Counted from the first letter of the stretch, positions 1-4,631 are shown. The stretch is 5,101 nt of DNA from Ruminococcaceae bacterium UBA6416 (GCA_002438505.1 DJPI01000028.1:1-5101), one strand, 5' to 3'. Notes: generated by a model from the letters alone, not told the origin. Program-made: numbers and translations.

Positions 1-200
1 ATGCCGGACGCCATGACGGAGACAGGCTTTCCGCGATAAGTACCGGTATAGCCCTGAACGCCCCTGACATTGTTGACAAGGCGGGCATCATCGATAAAAT
101 TCTCGGCGATATATTTCGCCCTGAGCGGATCGCCGGGCATGAGGACGGTTTTCCCAAAACCGATGTCGCTTTTGAGATTAATGTGGGGAGTGTCTTTCAT
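1..200 (-). CDS. deoD: Purine nucleoside phosphorylase DeoD, N-terminal 66 residues (runs off left edge)
   Basis: Purine nucleoside phosphorylase, a cytoplasmic enzyme that uses phosphate to split purine ribo- and deoxyribonucleosides into free base and (deoxy)ribose-1-phosphate. Only residues 1-66 are present; the rest lies beyond the window edge. The visible part matches the low-molecular-weight hexameric DeoD class: TPHIN at 4-8 (His6 corresponds to the His that reaches into the neighbouring subunit's site), VLMPGDPLRAKYIAENF at 19-35 with phosphate-loop Gly23 and Arg27, VRGVQGYTGTYRGKPVSVM at 45-63 with Arg46. These correspond to Gly20, Arg24 and Arg43 of the E. coli enzyme. The ATG at 198-200 is supported by an AAGGAGG ribosome binding site (209-215, minus strand). 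It starts 15 bp after the deoC stop, so the two are cotranscribed. No lesion is seen in the visible part. Identification is near certain; the family assignment rests on recalled sequence similarity. Confidence 0.96.
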   Translation of the reverse strand, partial: MKDTPHINLKSDIGFGKTVLMPGDPLRAKYIAENFIDDARLVNNVRGVQGYTGTYRGKPVSVMASG

Positions 201-215
201 TACGTTTTCCTCCTT

Positions 216-881
216 TTAATAGCCGTGCGCTTCTTCGTTTTTAACAATCTTGACAATCCTGCTTGTTCCGAGTCTTGAGGCGCCGAGCTTCAGCATATCT
301 TCGGCGTCTTTGAGGCTTGCAATTCCGCCTGCGGCCTTGATTTTAACGTGAGGCTCAACGTGGGAGGCAAAAAGCGCAATGTCCTCTCTTGTTGCTCCGC
401 CGGTTGAAAAGCCGGTTGAGGTTTTGATGAAGTCCGCTCCGGAGGCGGAAACAATTTCACACATTTTGATTTTCTCTTCTTCAGTCAAAAGGCAGGTCTC
501 AATAATGACCTTGAGAAGCTTTCCGCTGCAGCTTCCTTTAACGGCCTTGATTTCATAAAGAAGATAGTCATAGTCTTTGTCCTTGAGGGCGCCGATATTG
601 ATGACCATGTCAATTTCATCTGCGCCGTCCTTCACCGCCTCGGCAGCTTCAAAGCACTTGACCGCGGTTGTGTTGTATCCGTTCGGAAAGCCGATAACGG
701 TGCAGATTTTGATTTTGTCTCCAACATAGTCCTTTGCTCTTTTGACGAATGAAGGCGGAAGGCAGACGCTTGCGCAGCCATACTTGATTCCGTCATCGCA
801 GAGGGTTTTGATGTCGCTCCAGGTTGACGCCTGGCCGAGTACGGTGTGGTCAACCTTTGAAAGAATATCAGAAAGTTCCAT
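216..881 (-). CDS. deoC: Deoxyribose-phosphate aldolase DeoC
   Basis: Class I aldolase that reversibly cleaves 2-deoxy-D-ribose-5-phosphate into acetaldehyde and D-glyceraldehyde-3-phosphate, the last step of deoxynucleoside breakdown in the cytoplasm. The 221-residue length is usual for the short bacterial DeoC type, a single TIM barrel. Motifs in order: DHTVL at 11-15, SVCLPPSFV at 38-46, CTVIGFPNGYNTTAVKCFEA at 60-79, GADEIDMVINIGALK at 86-100 with the conserved Asp91, KVIIETCLLT at 124-133, GADFIKTSTGF at 148-158 with the Schiff-base Lys153, VKIKAAGGI at 179-187 with the proton-relay Lys182, and LGASRLGTS at 199-207, the phosphate-binding end. These match Asp102, Lys167 and Lys201 of the E. 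coli enzyme. The ATG at 879-881 is chosen because it follows an AAGGAGA site (888-894) and begins the family's usual N-terminus. It is the first gene of a deoC-deoD operon with a good promoter just upstream. The gene appears intact. Confidence 0.97.
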   Translation of the reverse strand: MELSDILSKVDHTVLGQASTWSDIKTLCDDGIKYGCASVCLPPSFVKRAKDYVGDKIKICTVIGFPNGYNTTAVKCFEAAEAVKDGADEIDMVINIGALKDKDYDYLLYEIKAVKGSCSGKLLKVIIETCLLTEEEKIKMCEIVSASGADFIKTSTGFSTGGATREDIALFASHVEPHVKIKAAGGIASLKDAEDMLKLGASRLGTSRIVKIVKNEEAHGY

Positions 882-911
882 TGCAATTCTCCTTTTTGTT
901 TTTATGCTTTG

Positions 912-940
912 ATTTTATCACGAACAAAGGACAAGGTCAA
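912..940 (-). promoter_or_regulatory. Sigma-A promoter of deoC-deoD
   Basis: On the minus strand, -35 TTGACC (935-940) and -10 TAAAAT (912-917) are separated by exactly 17 bp. Transcription would begin near position 905, leaving a leader of about 24 nt before the deoC ATG, with the AAGGAGA site inside it. There is no room for a riboswitch, so any regulation would be at initiation. No DeoR-type operator could be recognised with confidence; the palindrome at 976-993 lies about 36 bp upstream of the -35 and is the only candidate. Confidence 0.8.
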
Positions 941-975
941 GAACCTTTCTTAATTCAAGATTTATTAACGTGCCG

Positions 976-1003
976 CTCGCAATTTATTGCGAGATGTTTT
1001 TTT
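976..1003 (+). terminator. Terminator-shaped palindrome facing right, with no plus-strand gene before it
   Basis: The 18-bp palindrome CTCGCAATTTATTGCGAG (976-993) forms a 7-bp perfect stem with a 4-nt TTTA loop. After ATG it is followed on the plus strand by seven T (997-1003) and further T-rich sequence. By shape this is an intrinsic terminator for rightward transcription, yet no rightward gene lies to its left in this window. On the minus strand, where the neighbouring genes are read, the stem is not followed by a U tract. It may instead be an operator upstream of deoC, or a relic. Structure is certain; function is not. Confidence 0.4.
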
Positions 1004-1060
1004 CTTTTGTTTCTTTTCTTTTTCTTTTCTTTTGTTTTATTTTCTTTTATTTTCTTTCTT
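997..1060. repeat. 64-nt polypyrimidine low-complexity tract
   Basis: Sixty of 64 plus-strand bases are T or C, broken only by G at 1009 and 1034 and A at 1039 and 1049. It is built of irregular TTTTC/TTTCT units. On the minus strand it is a polypurine run rich in AAA/GAA/AGA codons, downstream of the winged-helix gene. It could be slippage-generated sequence or the remnant of a lysine-rich coding tail; the sequence does not decide between these. Confidence 0.75.
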
Positions 1061-1073
1061 AAGTACAGTATCT

Positions 1074-1101
1074 TTCAGTACTTAATATTCAGTACTTAAT
1101 A
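1074..1101. repeat. 14-bp exact tandem duplication
   Basis: TTCAGTACTTAATA occurs twice back to back (1074-1087 and 1088-1101). Read on the minus strand, each unit contains codons for LSTE. The neighbouring repeats have a period of 15, so this pair looks like a former 15-bp (5-codon) repeat that lost one base. The leftmost TTAAGTAC (1059-1066) forms an 8-bp inverted repeat with GTACTTAA (1078-1085), loop 11 nt. Confidence 0.85.
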
Positions 1102-1123
1102 TATCATTATTTAATTAAGGCCG

Positions 1124-1168
1124 GTTTTCAGTGTACTGTTTTTCAGTGTACTGATTTTCGGGTTACTG
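1124..1168. repeat. Three 15-bp tandem repeats, consensus NTTTTCAGTGTACTG
   Basis: Units are 1124-1138 and 1139-1153, identical except for the first base, and 1154-1168, a diverged copy ATTTTCGGGTTACTG. The period is exactly 15 bp, i.e. five codons. On the minus strand, in the frame whose codons begin with CCC at 1160-1162, the array reads PENQYTEKQYTEN. Each unit also contains the near-palindrome CAGTGTACTG, so an iteron-like reading is possible, but the coding explanation fits better. Confidence 0.85.
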
Positions 1169-1169
1169 C

Positions 1170-1505
1170 TTAATCTGTTGTTATTCCGCGTCTCGGACGC
1201 TTAAAAACATAATACTCATATCTGATTTTTCCGTTTTCGGTTTCATCGGGAGTTGCCATTCTTGTTTCAAGATAGCCGAATCTTTTAAGCTCATTGAGCG
1301 CGGAAATAATGGCTCCTTTGCTCTCTTTGCATATTGAGCACAGTCCGTTGATTGAGAATTCCCATTTGTCCGGGAGCGCAAGCATGAGGGTGAGAAGTCC
1401 CTTCGCCTTGAGGCTCATTCCTTCTTCTCTGAGATGCGTGTTGCTCATTATTGTGAAATTTGTTGTTTTTTCTTCTCTGAATATTGGCTTTTTTTCACCT
1501 TCCAT
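1170..1505 (-). CDS. Winged-helix replication-initiator-like protein, probably truncated
   Basis: A 111-residue protein that resembles the N-terminal DNA-binding domain of Clostridia replication-initiator-like (phage/plasmid/ICE) proteins. Seen directly: IFREEKTTNFTIMSNTHLRE at 8-27, the family's typical opening strand region; MSLKAKGLLTLMLALPDKWE at 30-49; a predicted helix-turn-helix at about 50-76 (FSINGLCSICKESKGAIISA, then LNELKRFGYLE at 70-80, the recognition helix and first wing strand); and the closing wing strand IRYEYYVFKRP at 94-104. Family members usually continue for another 150 or more residues; here the protein stops right after the wing, and the sequence beyond looks like their decayed linker. 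Met1505 is the first start after an in-frame stop at 1530-1532. Its nearest Shine-Dalgarno-like GGAG (1524-1527) lies 18 nt away and can pair with CTCC in a small hairpin, so translation may be poor. No replication, relaxase or integrase genes surround it. It could still be expressed as a short DNA-binding protein, but a remnant is more likely. Confidence 0.72.
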   Translation of the reverse strand: MEGEKKPIFREEKTTNFTIMSNTHLREEGMSLKAKGLLTLMLALPDKWEFSINGLCSICKESKGAIISALNELKRFGYLETRMATPDETENGKIRYEYYVFKRPRRGITTD

Positions 1506-1514
1506 GTTTTTTTC

Positions 1515-1527
1515 GGAGAAAAACTCC
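1515..1527 (-). promoter_or_regulatory. Small hairpin enclosing the only SD-like GGAG of the winged-helix gene
   Basis: On the minus strand GGAG (1524-1527) and CTCC (1515-1518) can form a 4-bp stem around a TTTTT loop, 9 nt before the ATG at 1503-1505. If formed in mRNA it would hide the GGAG, which in any case is too far (18 nt) for good initiation. Four base pairs are weak, so this may carry no function. Confidence 0.3.
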
Positions 1528-1550
1528 TCTCATAAATAGGCTTAAAAACC

Positions 1551-1581
1551 GAAAAAGTCACACATTTTACGCGACTTTTTC
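1551..1581. repeat. 9-bp perfect inverted repeat GAAAAAGTC/GACTTTTTC
   Basis: GAAAAAGTC (1551-1559) and GACTTTTTC (1573-1581) are separated by 13 nt. The element lies between the candidate promoter of the winged-helix gene and its start, so it would sit in the leader as a hairpin, or act as an operator if bound by the winged-helix protein itself. Because the stem itself carries the A and T runs it reads alike on both strands, as a weak bidirectional terminator would. Confidence 0.6.
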
Positions 1582-1601
1582 CGCAACTTAAAAAATTAAT
1601 A

Positions 1602-1630
1602 ATTTTAATCCGAACCGGAACAAAAAACAA
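1602..1630 (-). promoter_or_regulatory. Candidate sigma-A promoter for the winged-helix gene
   Basis: On the minus strand TTGTTT (1625-1630) and TAAAAT (1602-1607) are 17 bp apart. Transcription would start near 1595, giving a leader of about 90 nt that contains the inverted repeat at 1551-1581. The surrounding DNA is AT-rich, where such pairs arise by chance, so confidence is limited. Confidence 0.4.
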
Positions 1631-1648
1631 TTAATCCGTAAGAGTGAA

Positions 1649-1669
1649 AAATAGTGGAGAAATAGTGGA
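1649..1669. repeat. AAATAGTGGA direct repeat, period 11 bp
   Basis: AAATAGTGGA occurs at 1649-1658 and again at 1660-1669. An 11-bp period puts both copies on the same face of the helix, as in paired protein-binding sites. The layout loosely recalls the spaced GTGG boxes bound by MraZ, but no mraZ or cell-division gene is present. A two-copy repeat in AT-rich DNA may also be chance. Confidence 0.45.
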
Positions 1670-1761
1670 ATATTTTTATCCTTTCAAAGCTCTCCCGTTG
1701 ACGCGAGCCCAGTGATTTTTTGAAAAGGAAGAACTCTCGGCGGAAATAAGAATAATTACAC

Positions 1762-1790
1762 TTGAAAAAAAGCTCTCATTGGTGTAAAAT
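1762..1790 (+). promoter_or_regulatory. Sigma-A promoter of the GH13 alpha-glucosidase gene
   Basis: TTGAAA (1762-1767) and TAAAAT (1785-1790) are exactly 17 bp apart, placing the start near 1797 and leaving a leader of about 40 nt. The leader carries a small stem CGCC/GGCG (1810-1813 with 1818-1821). The inverted pair TTACAC (1756-1761) and GTGTAA (1782-1787) brackets the region from -35 to -10 and could be a repressor site, but a 6-bp pair with 20-bp spacing is weak evidence. Confidence 0.75.
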
Positions 1791-1836
1791 ACAATGAAAC
1801 TTTAAAAAACGCCTTTGGGCGAAACGGAGGAAAACG

Positions 1837-3753
1837 ATGGAAAGCTTCACAGTAACAAAAGAAACAAAACTTAAAGATATGCTCAAATCTCCGGCCGGTC
1901 ATGACATTCTTGCAAAGGCGCTTTATTCCGCTGGACTTGACCTTTCGGTCATCACAAAAACGCCGCTCGGCTCGCTCAAGCTTTCCGCCGTTGAAAAGCT
2001 CACAATGGGAAAAATTGACGGAAAGTTCATTGACTCTCTGCTCTCAATTCTCAACAGCGAAAAAGAAGCTCCGCTTGATGACGGCGCTCCCGTTGAGCCG
2101 AAATGGTGGAAGGAGGCCGTTTTCTATCAGATCTATCCGCGCTCCTTCTGCGACTCAAACGGTGACGGCATCGGTGATTTAAAGGGCATTATCAGCAAGC
2201 TTGACTATCTCAAAAATCTTGGCATCAACGCAATCTGGTGCAGCCCGATTTATGACTCGCCGAACGATGACAACGGCTATGATATCCGCAACTATCGCAA
2301 AATCATGGAAGAATTCGGCTCAATGGAGGATTTTGACCTCCTTCTTTCGGAGATACATAAGCGCGATATGAGGCTCATTATGGACCTTGTCATCAACCAC
2401 AGCTCCGATGAGCACGAATGGTTCCAAAGTGCCGTTCATGACGAAAATTCGCCGTATAAGGACTATTACATCTGGAAAGACGGAAAGAACGGCGACGGTG
2501 TCACACCGCCGAACAACTGGGACTCAATCTTCTCCGGCAGCGCGTGGAATTATTATCCGGAAAGAAAGCAGTGGGCGCTCCACCTTTTTTCAAAAAAGCA
2601 GATGGATCTCAACTGGGAAAACGAAAAGCTCAGACATGAGCTTTATGACATGATCAACTGGTGGCTTGAAAAGGGCGTTGATGGCTTCCGCCTTGACGTT
2701 ATCAGCTTCATTTCAAAAGCTCCCGGCCTTCCGGACGGACAGGAGCTCATCGGCTCGCTCATGGGCTTCAGGGGCGTTGAGCATTACTTTTACGGCCCCA
2801 GGCTTCATGAATATCTGCGCGAGATGAATGAAAACACCTTCTCAAAATTTGATGCCTTCACCGTTGGCGAATGCCAGGGAACGGGCATTGAAATGAGCAA
2901 GCTCATGACCGGCGATTACAGAAAAGAGCTGAGCGTTGTTTTCTCCTTTGACCATATGGATAACCCCGGAAAAAGGCGTTTTCAGGAGTATAAATATGAC
3001 CTGCGCCCAATGGCGAAAGAGCTTGTTAAGTGGCAGCTTCATTACGGAAGCCACTGCTGGCCGGTTGTTTTCTTTGAAAACCACGATTGGCCGCGCATGA
3101 CCTCAAAGGTCTGCCCGGACGGTTTTTATCGCGATGAAATGAGCAAGCTTCTTTGCGTGATGCAGATGACCTTCAAAGGCACTCCGTTTGTCTATCAGGG
3201 TCAGGAGATCGGAATGACAAACAGCGAATTTCGCATGATGGATGACTTCCGTGACGTTGAAAGCCTCAATCGCTTTAAAGAGCTTTGCGCAAAAGGAAAA
3301 ACTCCGCATGAGGCCTACCGCGTTGTTTGGGCAGGTTCACGCGACCACGCAAGAACTCCGATGCAGTGGAACGCAGAGGAAAACGCAGGCTTCACAACCG
3401 GAAAGCCGTGGATTGAGGTTAACCCGAATTATAAATCAATCAATGTTGAAGCCGAGGAAAAGAACGAAAACTCCGTTTTGAACTTCTTCAAAAAGCTCAT
3501 TGCTCTGCGCCATGAGCACCCGGCTTTGGTCTATGGCAGCTTCACCCTTTATAACGAAAAGTTCTCGGATGTTTTAACATATTTCAGAACGCTTGAGGGT
3601 GACGGGGAATACTTCATTGAGCTGAACCTCACCGCAAAGAGGGCAAAAAGAACGCCGATAACAAAGGAATATACCCTCATTGCAACCAATGTTAACTCAG
3701 ACAAAACTCAGCCTCTCACTCCGTTTGAGGCGAATGTATACAAGGTTAACTGA
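1837..3753 (+). CDS. GH13 alpha-glucosidase (oligo-1,6-glucosidase type) with extra N-terminal domain
   Basis: Retaining glycoside hydrolase of family GH13, most like subfamily 31 (oligo-1,6-glucosidase/alpha-glucosidase), which releases glucose from the non-reducing end of short alpha-glucosides. The catalytic part begins near residue 89 (KWWKEAVFYQIYPRSF). Motifs: calcium-loop DSNGDGIGD at 106-114; region I DLVINH at 183-188; QMDLNW at 255-260; region II GFRLDV at 283-288 with nucleophile Asp287; region III TVGE at 342-345 with acid/base Glu345; region IV ENHD at 414-417 with Asp417; then HARTPMQWN at 504-512 and a C-terminal beta domain. Val288 after the nucleophile is the residue linked to alpha-1,6 preference in this group; alpha-1,4 enzymes usually have Ala. 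There is no signal peptide, so it is cytoplasmic and would act on imported isomalto-oligosaccharides. The total of 638 residues is about 85 longer than usual because of a helical N-terminal segment (1-85). GGAGG at 1826-1830 supports the ATG. The neighbours are unrelated and no transporter or regulator is in view. Trehalose-6-phosphate hydrolase is a less likely alternative. Confidence 0.94.
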   Translation: MESFTVTKETKLKDMLKSPAGHDILAKALYSAGLDLSVITKTPLGSLKLSAVEKLTMGKIDGKFIDSLLSILNSEKEAPLDDGAPVEPKWWKEAVFYQIYPRSFCDSNGDGIGDLKGIISKLDYLKNLGINAIWCSPIYDSPNDDNGYDIRNYRKIMEEFGSMEDFDLLLSEIHKRDMRLIMDLVINHSSDEHEWFQSAVHDENSPYKDYYIWKDGKNGDGVTPPNNWDSIFSGSAWNYYPERKQWALHLFSKKQMDLNWENEKLRHELYDMINWWLEKGVDGFRLDVISFISKAPGLPDGQELIGSLMGFRGVEHYFYGPRLHEYLREMNENTFSKFDAFTVGECQGTGIEMSKLMTGDYRKELSVVFSFDHMDNPGKRRFQEYKYDLRPMAKELVKWQLHYGSHCWPVVFFENHDWPRMTSKVCPDGFYRDEMSKLLCVMQMTFKGTPFVYQGQEIGMTNSEFRMMDDFRDVESLNRFKELCAKGKTPHEAYRVVWAGSRDHARTPMQWNAEENAGFTTGKPWIEVNPNYKSINVEAEEKNENSVLNFFKKLIALRHEHPALVYGSFTLYNEKFSDVLTYFRTLEGDGEYFIELNLTAKRAKRTPITKEYTLIATNVNSDKTQPLTPFEANVYKVN

Positions 3754-3794
3754 CGGTTTTTTGCCTTTTTATTCATTGTTCTTATAAAATTTAC

Positions 3795-3823
3795 TTGACA
3801 AACCACCCGGATGTCTATATAAT
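3795..3823 (+). promoter_or_regulatory. Perfect-consensus sigma-A promoter of yceD-rpmF
   Basis: TTGACA (3795-3800) and TATAAT (3818-3823) are separated by exactly 17 bp, a full match to consensus at both hexamers. The start would fall near 3830, leaving a leader of about 20 nt to the yceD ATG. This strength suits constitutive expression of a ribosomal protein gene. No clear intrinsic terminator for the GH13 gene is seen between its stop and this promoter, only a T-rich stretch (3757-3770) without a convincing stem. Confidence 0.92.
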
Positions 3824-3848
3824 GTTATTCGTTATTATGAGGTGAGTT

Positions 3849-4343
3849 ATGATTATCACGCTTGAAAGCCTGATGAACGGCGGAATTGAAAAGCTTCCCC
3901 TTGACCTTTCTTTTGATTTTTCAAAAGAGGAGTTTGACGGTGTGTTTCCATTCACAACGCCTGTCCTGCTCAAAGGTGAAATTTCAAACCGAGCCGGAAT
4001 CGTTCGGCTGGAAGCCGCCGCGCGCTTTGACCTTACTGCGCTTTGCGACCGCTGCGCAGCCGAATTCACAAAAAGCTTTTGCGTTCCGGTTGAGCATATC
4101 CTGGTTTCAGAGCTTAATGAGGAGGATAACGATGATTTTATCGTTGTTCCGCCCGAGGGTCTTGATATCGAAAGGCTCACTTTAGAGGACATTTATCTTT
4201 ATCTGCCGAGCAAGCTGCTTTGCCGCGAGGATTGCAAGGGCGTTTGCCCCTCCTGCGGCGCCGACCTCAACAAAGGCTCCTGCGGCTGCAAAAAGGAAGT
4301 TGACCCCCGGTTTGAGGCTCTGCTTTCAATGCTTGGCGACTGA
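3849..4343 (+). CDS. yceD: YceD family (DUF177) protein, upstream partner of L32
   Basis: YceD/DUF177 protein, 164 residues, the usual length. The family is widely encoded just before rpmF and is linked to ribosome/23S rRNA biogenesis in bacteria and plastids; its exact biochemical role is not settled. Seen here: an N-terminal beta-rich region with FPFTTPVLLKGEISN at 33-47, the CDRC motif at 66-69, an acidic stretch ELNEEDNDDF at 88-97, the LTLEDIYLYLP block at 110-120, and a Cys-rich tail with CREDCKGVCPSCG at 125-137 and CGC at 145-147, then DPRFEAL at 152-158. The Cys pairs suggest zinc binding, as in the Firmicutes forms. The start at 3849 lies just after GAGGTG (3839-3844) and about 20 nt downstream of the transcription start. 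It is followed 40 bp later by rpmF in one transcript. The gene is intact. Confidence 0.95.
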   Translation: MIITLESLMNGGIEKLPLDLSFDFSKEEFDGVFPFTTPVLLKGEISNRAGIVRLEAAARFDLTALCDRCAAEFTKSFCVPVEHILVSELNEEDNDDFIVVPPEGLDIERLTLEDIYLYLPSKLLCREDCKGVCPSCGADLNKGSCGCKKEVDPRFEALLSMLGD

Positions 4344-4368
4344 CTTTGTTTATTTAATTATTTTGAAT

Positions 4369-4377
4369 AAGGAGGTG
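4369..4377 (+). promoter_or_regulatory. Ribosome binding site fixing the rpmF start
   Basis: AAGGAGGTG is complementary to the 16S 3' end and lies 6 nt before the ATG at 4384. It rules out the upstream in-frame ATG at 4300, which lies inside yceD and lacks such a site. Confidence 0.93.
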
Positions 4378-4383
4378 CTGGTC

Positions 4384-4569
4384 ATGGCAGTACCAAAGAG
4401 AAGAGTATCAAAGGCAAGAAGAGACAAGAGACGCTCAAATGTTTGGAAGCTCGATGCTCCGACGCTTGTCAGATGCAAACAGTGCGGTGAGTATACAGTA
4501 CCGCATAAGGTATGCGGCAGCTGCGGTTATTATAAGGGCAAGCTCGTTGTTGCTAAGGATGAGGACTAA
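4384..4569 (+). CDS. rpmF: 50S ribosomal protein L32 (zinc-binding form)
   Basis: Ribosomal protein bL32, a small basic component of the large ribosomal subunit. At 61 residues it has the normal length. The opening AVPKRRVSKARRDKRRSN (2-19) is the family signature, and LDAPTLVRCKQCGEYTVPHK (23-42) and VCGSCGYYKGK (43-53) carry the zinc ribbon Cys31-Cys34-Cys44-Cys47. This is therefore the four-cysteine form that binds zinc, not the cysteine-free form expressed under zinc limitation in some bacteria. The short acidic tail AKDED (57-61) is unremarkable. The gene is the second of the yceD-rpmF transcript and is followed by a strong terminator. plsX, often next in line in other bacteria, is absent here, so the operon ends at this gene. 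Confidence 0.98.
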   Translation: MAVPKRRVSKARRDKRRSNVWKLDAPTLVRCKQCGEYTVPHKVCGSCGYYKGKLVVAKDED

Positions 4570-4584
4570 GCTTTTGAACTTATG

Positions 4585-4615
4585 AAAGGTTGTCGCTTTT
4601 TGCGGCAACCTTTTT
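4585..4615 (+). terminator. Intrinsic terminator of yceD-rpmF
   Basis: A 12-bp stem (4585-4596 with 4602-4613, one G-T wobble) closes a TTTTT loop. The core is GGTTGTCGC against GCGGCAACC, and the right arm ends in a run of five T (4611-4615). It lies 15 nt after the rpmF stop and is a textbook rho-independent terminator. Confidence 0.93.
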
Positions 4616-4631
4616 ATCGTTTTGTTTATAG

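Larger units (their letters stand above)
882..1169. other. Gene-less stretch between deoC and the winged-helix gene
   Basis: No intact gene is seen on either strand. From left to right it holds the deoC leader and promoter, a palindrome followed by a T run (976-1003), a 64-nt nearly pure pyrimidine tract (997-1060), an inverted repeat TTAAGTAC/GTACTTAA (1059-1066 and 1078-1085), a 14-bp tandem duplication (1074-1101), and three 15-bp tandem repeats (1124-1168). The repeats are best explained as the decayed 3' part of the winged-helix gene to the right. Confidence 0.7.
1074..1192 (-). pseudogene. Decayed linker region of a replication-initiator-like gene
   Basis: Beyond the stop of the winged-helix gene, a different minus-strand frame reads DAE*QQIKQ*PENQYTE, continuing KQYTENRP*LNNDILSTEY*. 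In full-length Clostridia replication-initiator-like proteins (about 250-320 residues), the winged-helix domain is followed by a linker of short Thr/Glu/Asn/Gln/Pro repeats that often ends in a QLN-type motif. The reading here matches that pattern as I recall it. The frame is broken by TAA at 1181-1183, 1163-1165, 1115-1117 and 1082-1084, and a one-base shift separates it from the upstream gene near 1190-1200. The frame and stops are seen directly; that this is ancestral coding sequence is inferred. Confidence 0.55.
1506..1836. other. Divergent intergenic region between the winged-helix gene and the GH13 gene
   Basis: About 330 bp without a credible gene. It is AT-rich in the left two thirds and holds the inverted repeat at 1551-1581, a candidate leftward promoter (1602-1630), the direct repeat at 1649-1669, and the rightward promoter of the GH13 gene (1762-1790) with its ribosome binding site. 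TTAATCCG-like sequence recurs near 1605 and 1631. No CcpA cre-type operator was recognised. Confidence 0.7.

Noticed and set aside
824..1099. Plus-strand open frame of 91 codons rich in Phe and Leu, looking like a membrane protein
   Set aside because: It starts inside deoC on the opposite strand, has no ribosome binding site, and its Phe/Leu content comes from the pyrimidine tract.
1082..1183. Four TAA codons at Gln-like positions in the linker frame, suggesting reassignment of TAA
   Set aside because: deoC, rpmF and the winged-helix gene itself all end properly at TAA, and a frameshift is also needed. Ordinary decay explains it.
1506..1700. A plasmid-type replication origin beside the winged-helix gene
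   Set aside because: AT-rich DNA and small repeats are present, but there are no clear DnaA boxes or iteron arrays, and the neighbouring genes are chromosomal housekeeping genes.
1797..1836. A riboswitch or T-box in the GH13 leader
   Set aside because: The leader is only about 40 nt with one 4-bp stem, too short for such elements.
3754..3794. An intrinsic terminator for the GH13 gene
   Set aside because: T runs are present, but no convincing stem precedes them, so termination here cannot be supported from sequence.
4300..4383. Longer rpmF start at the in-frame ATG at 4300
   Set aside because: It lies within yceD, lacks a ribosome binding site and would add residues unlike L32. The ATG at 4384 has a perfect site.
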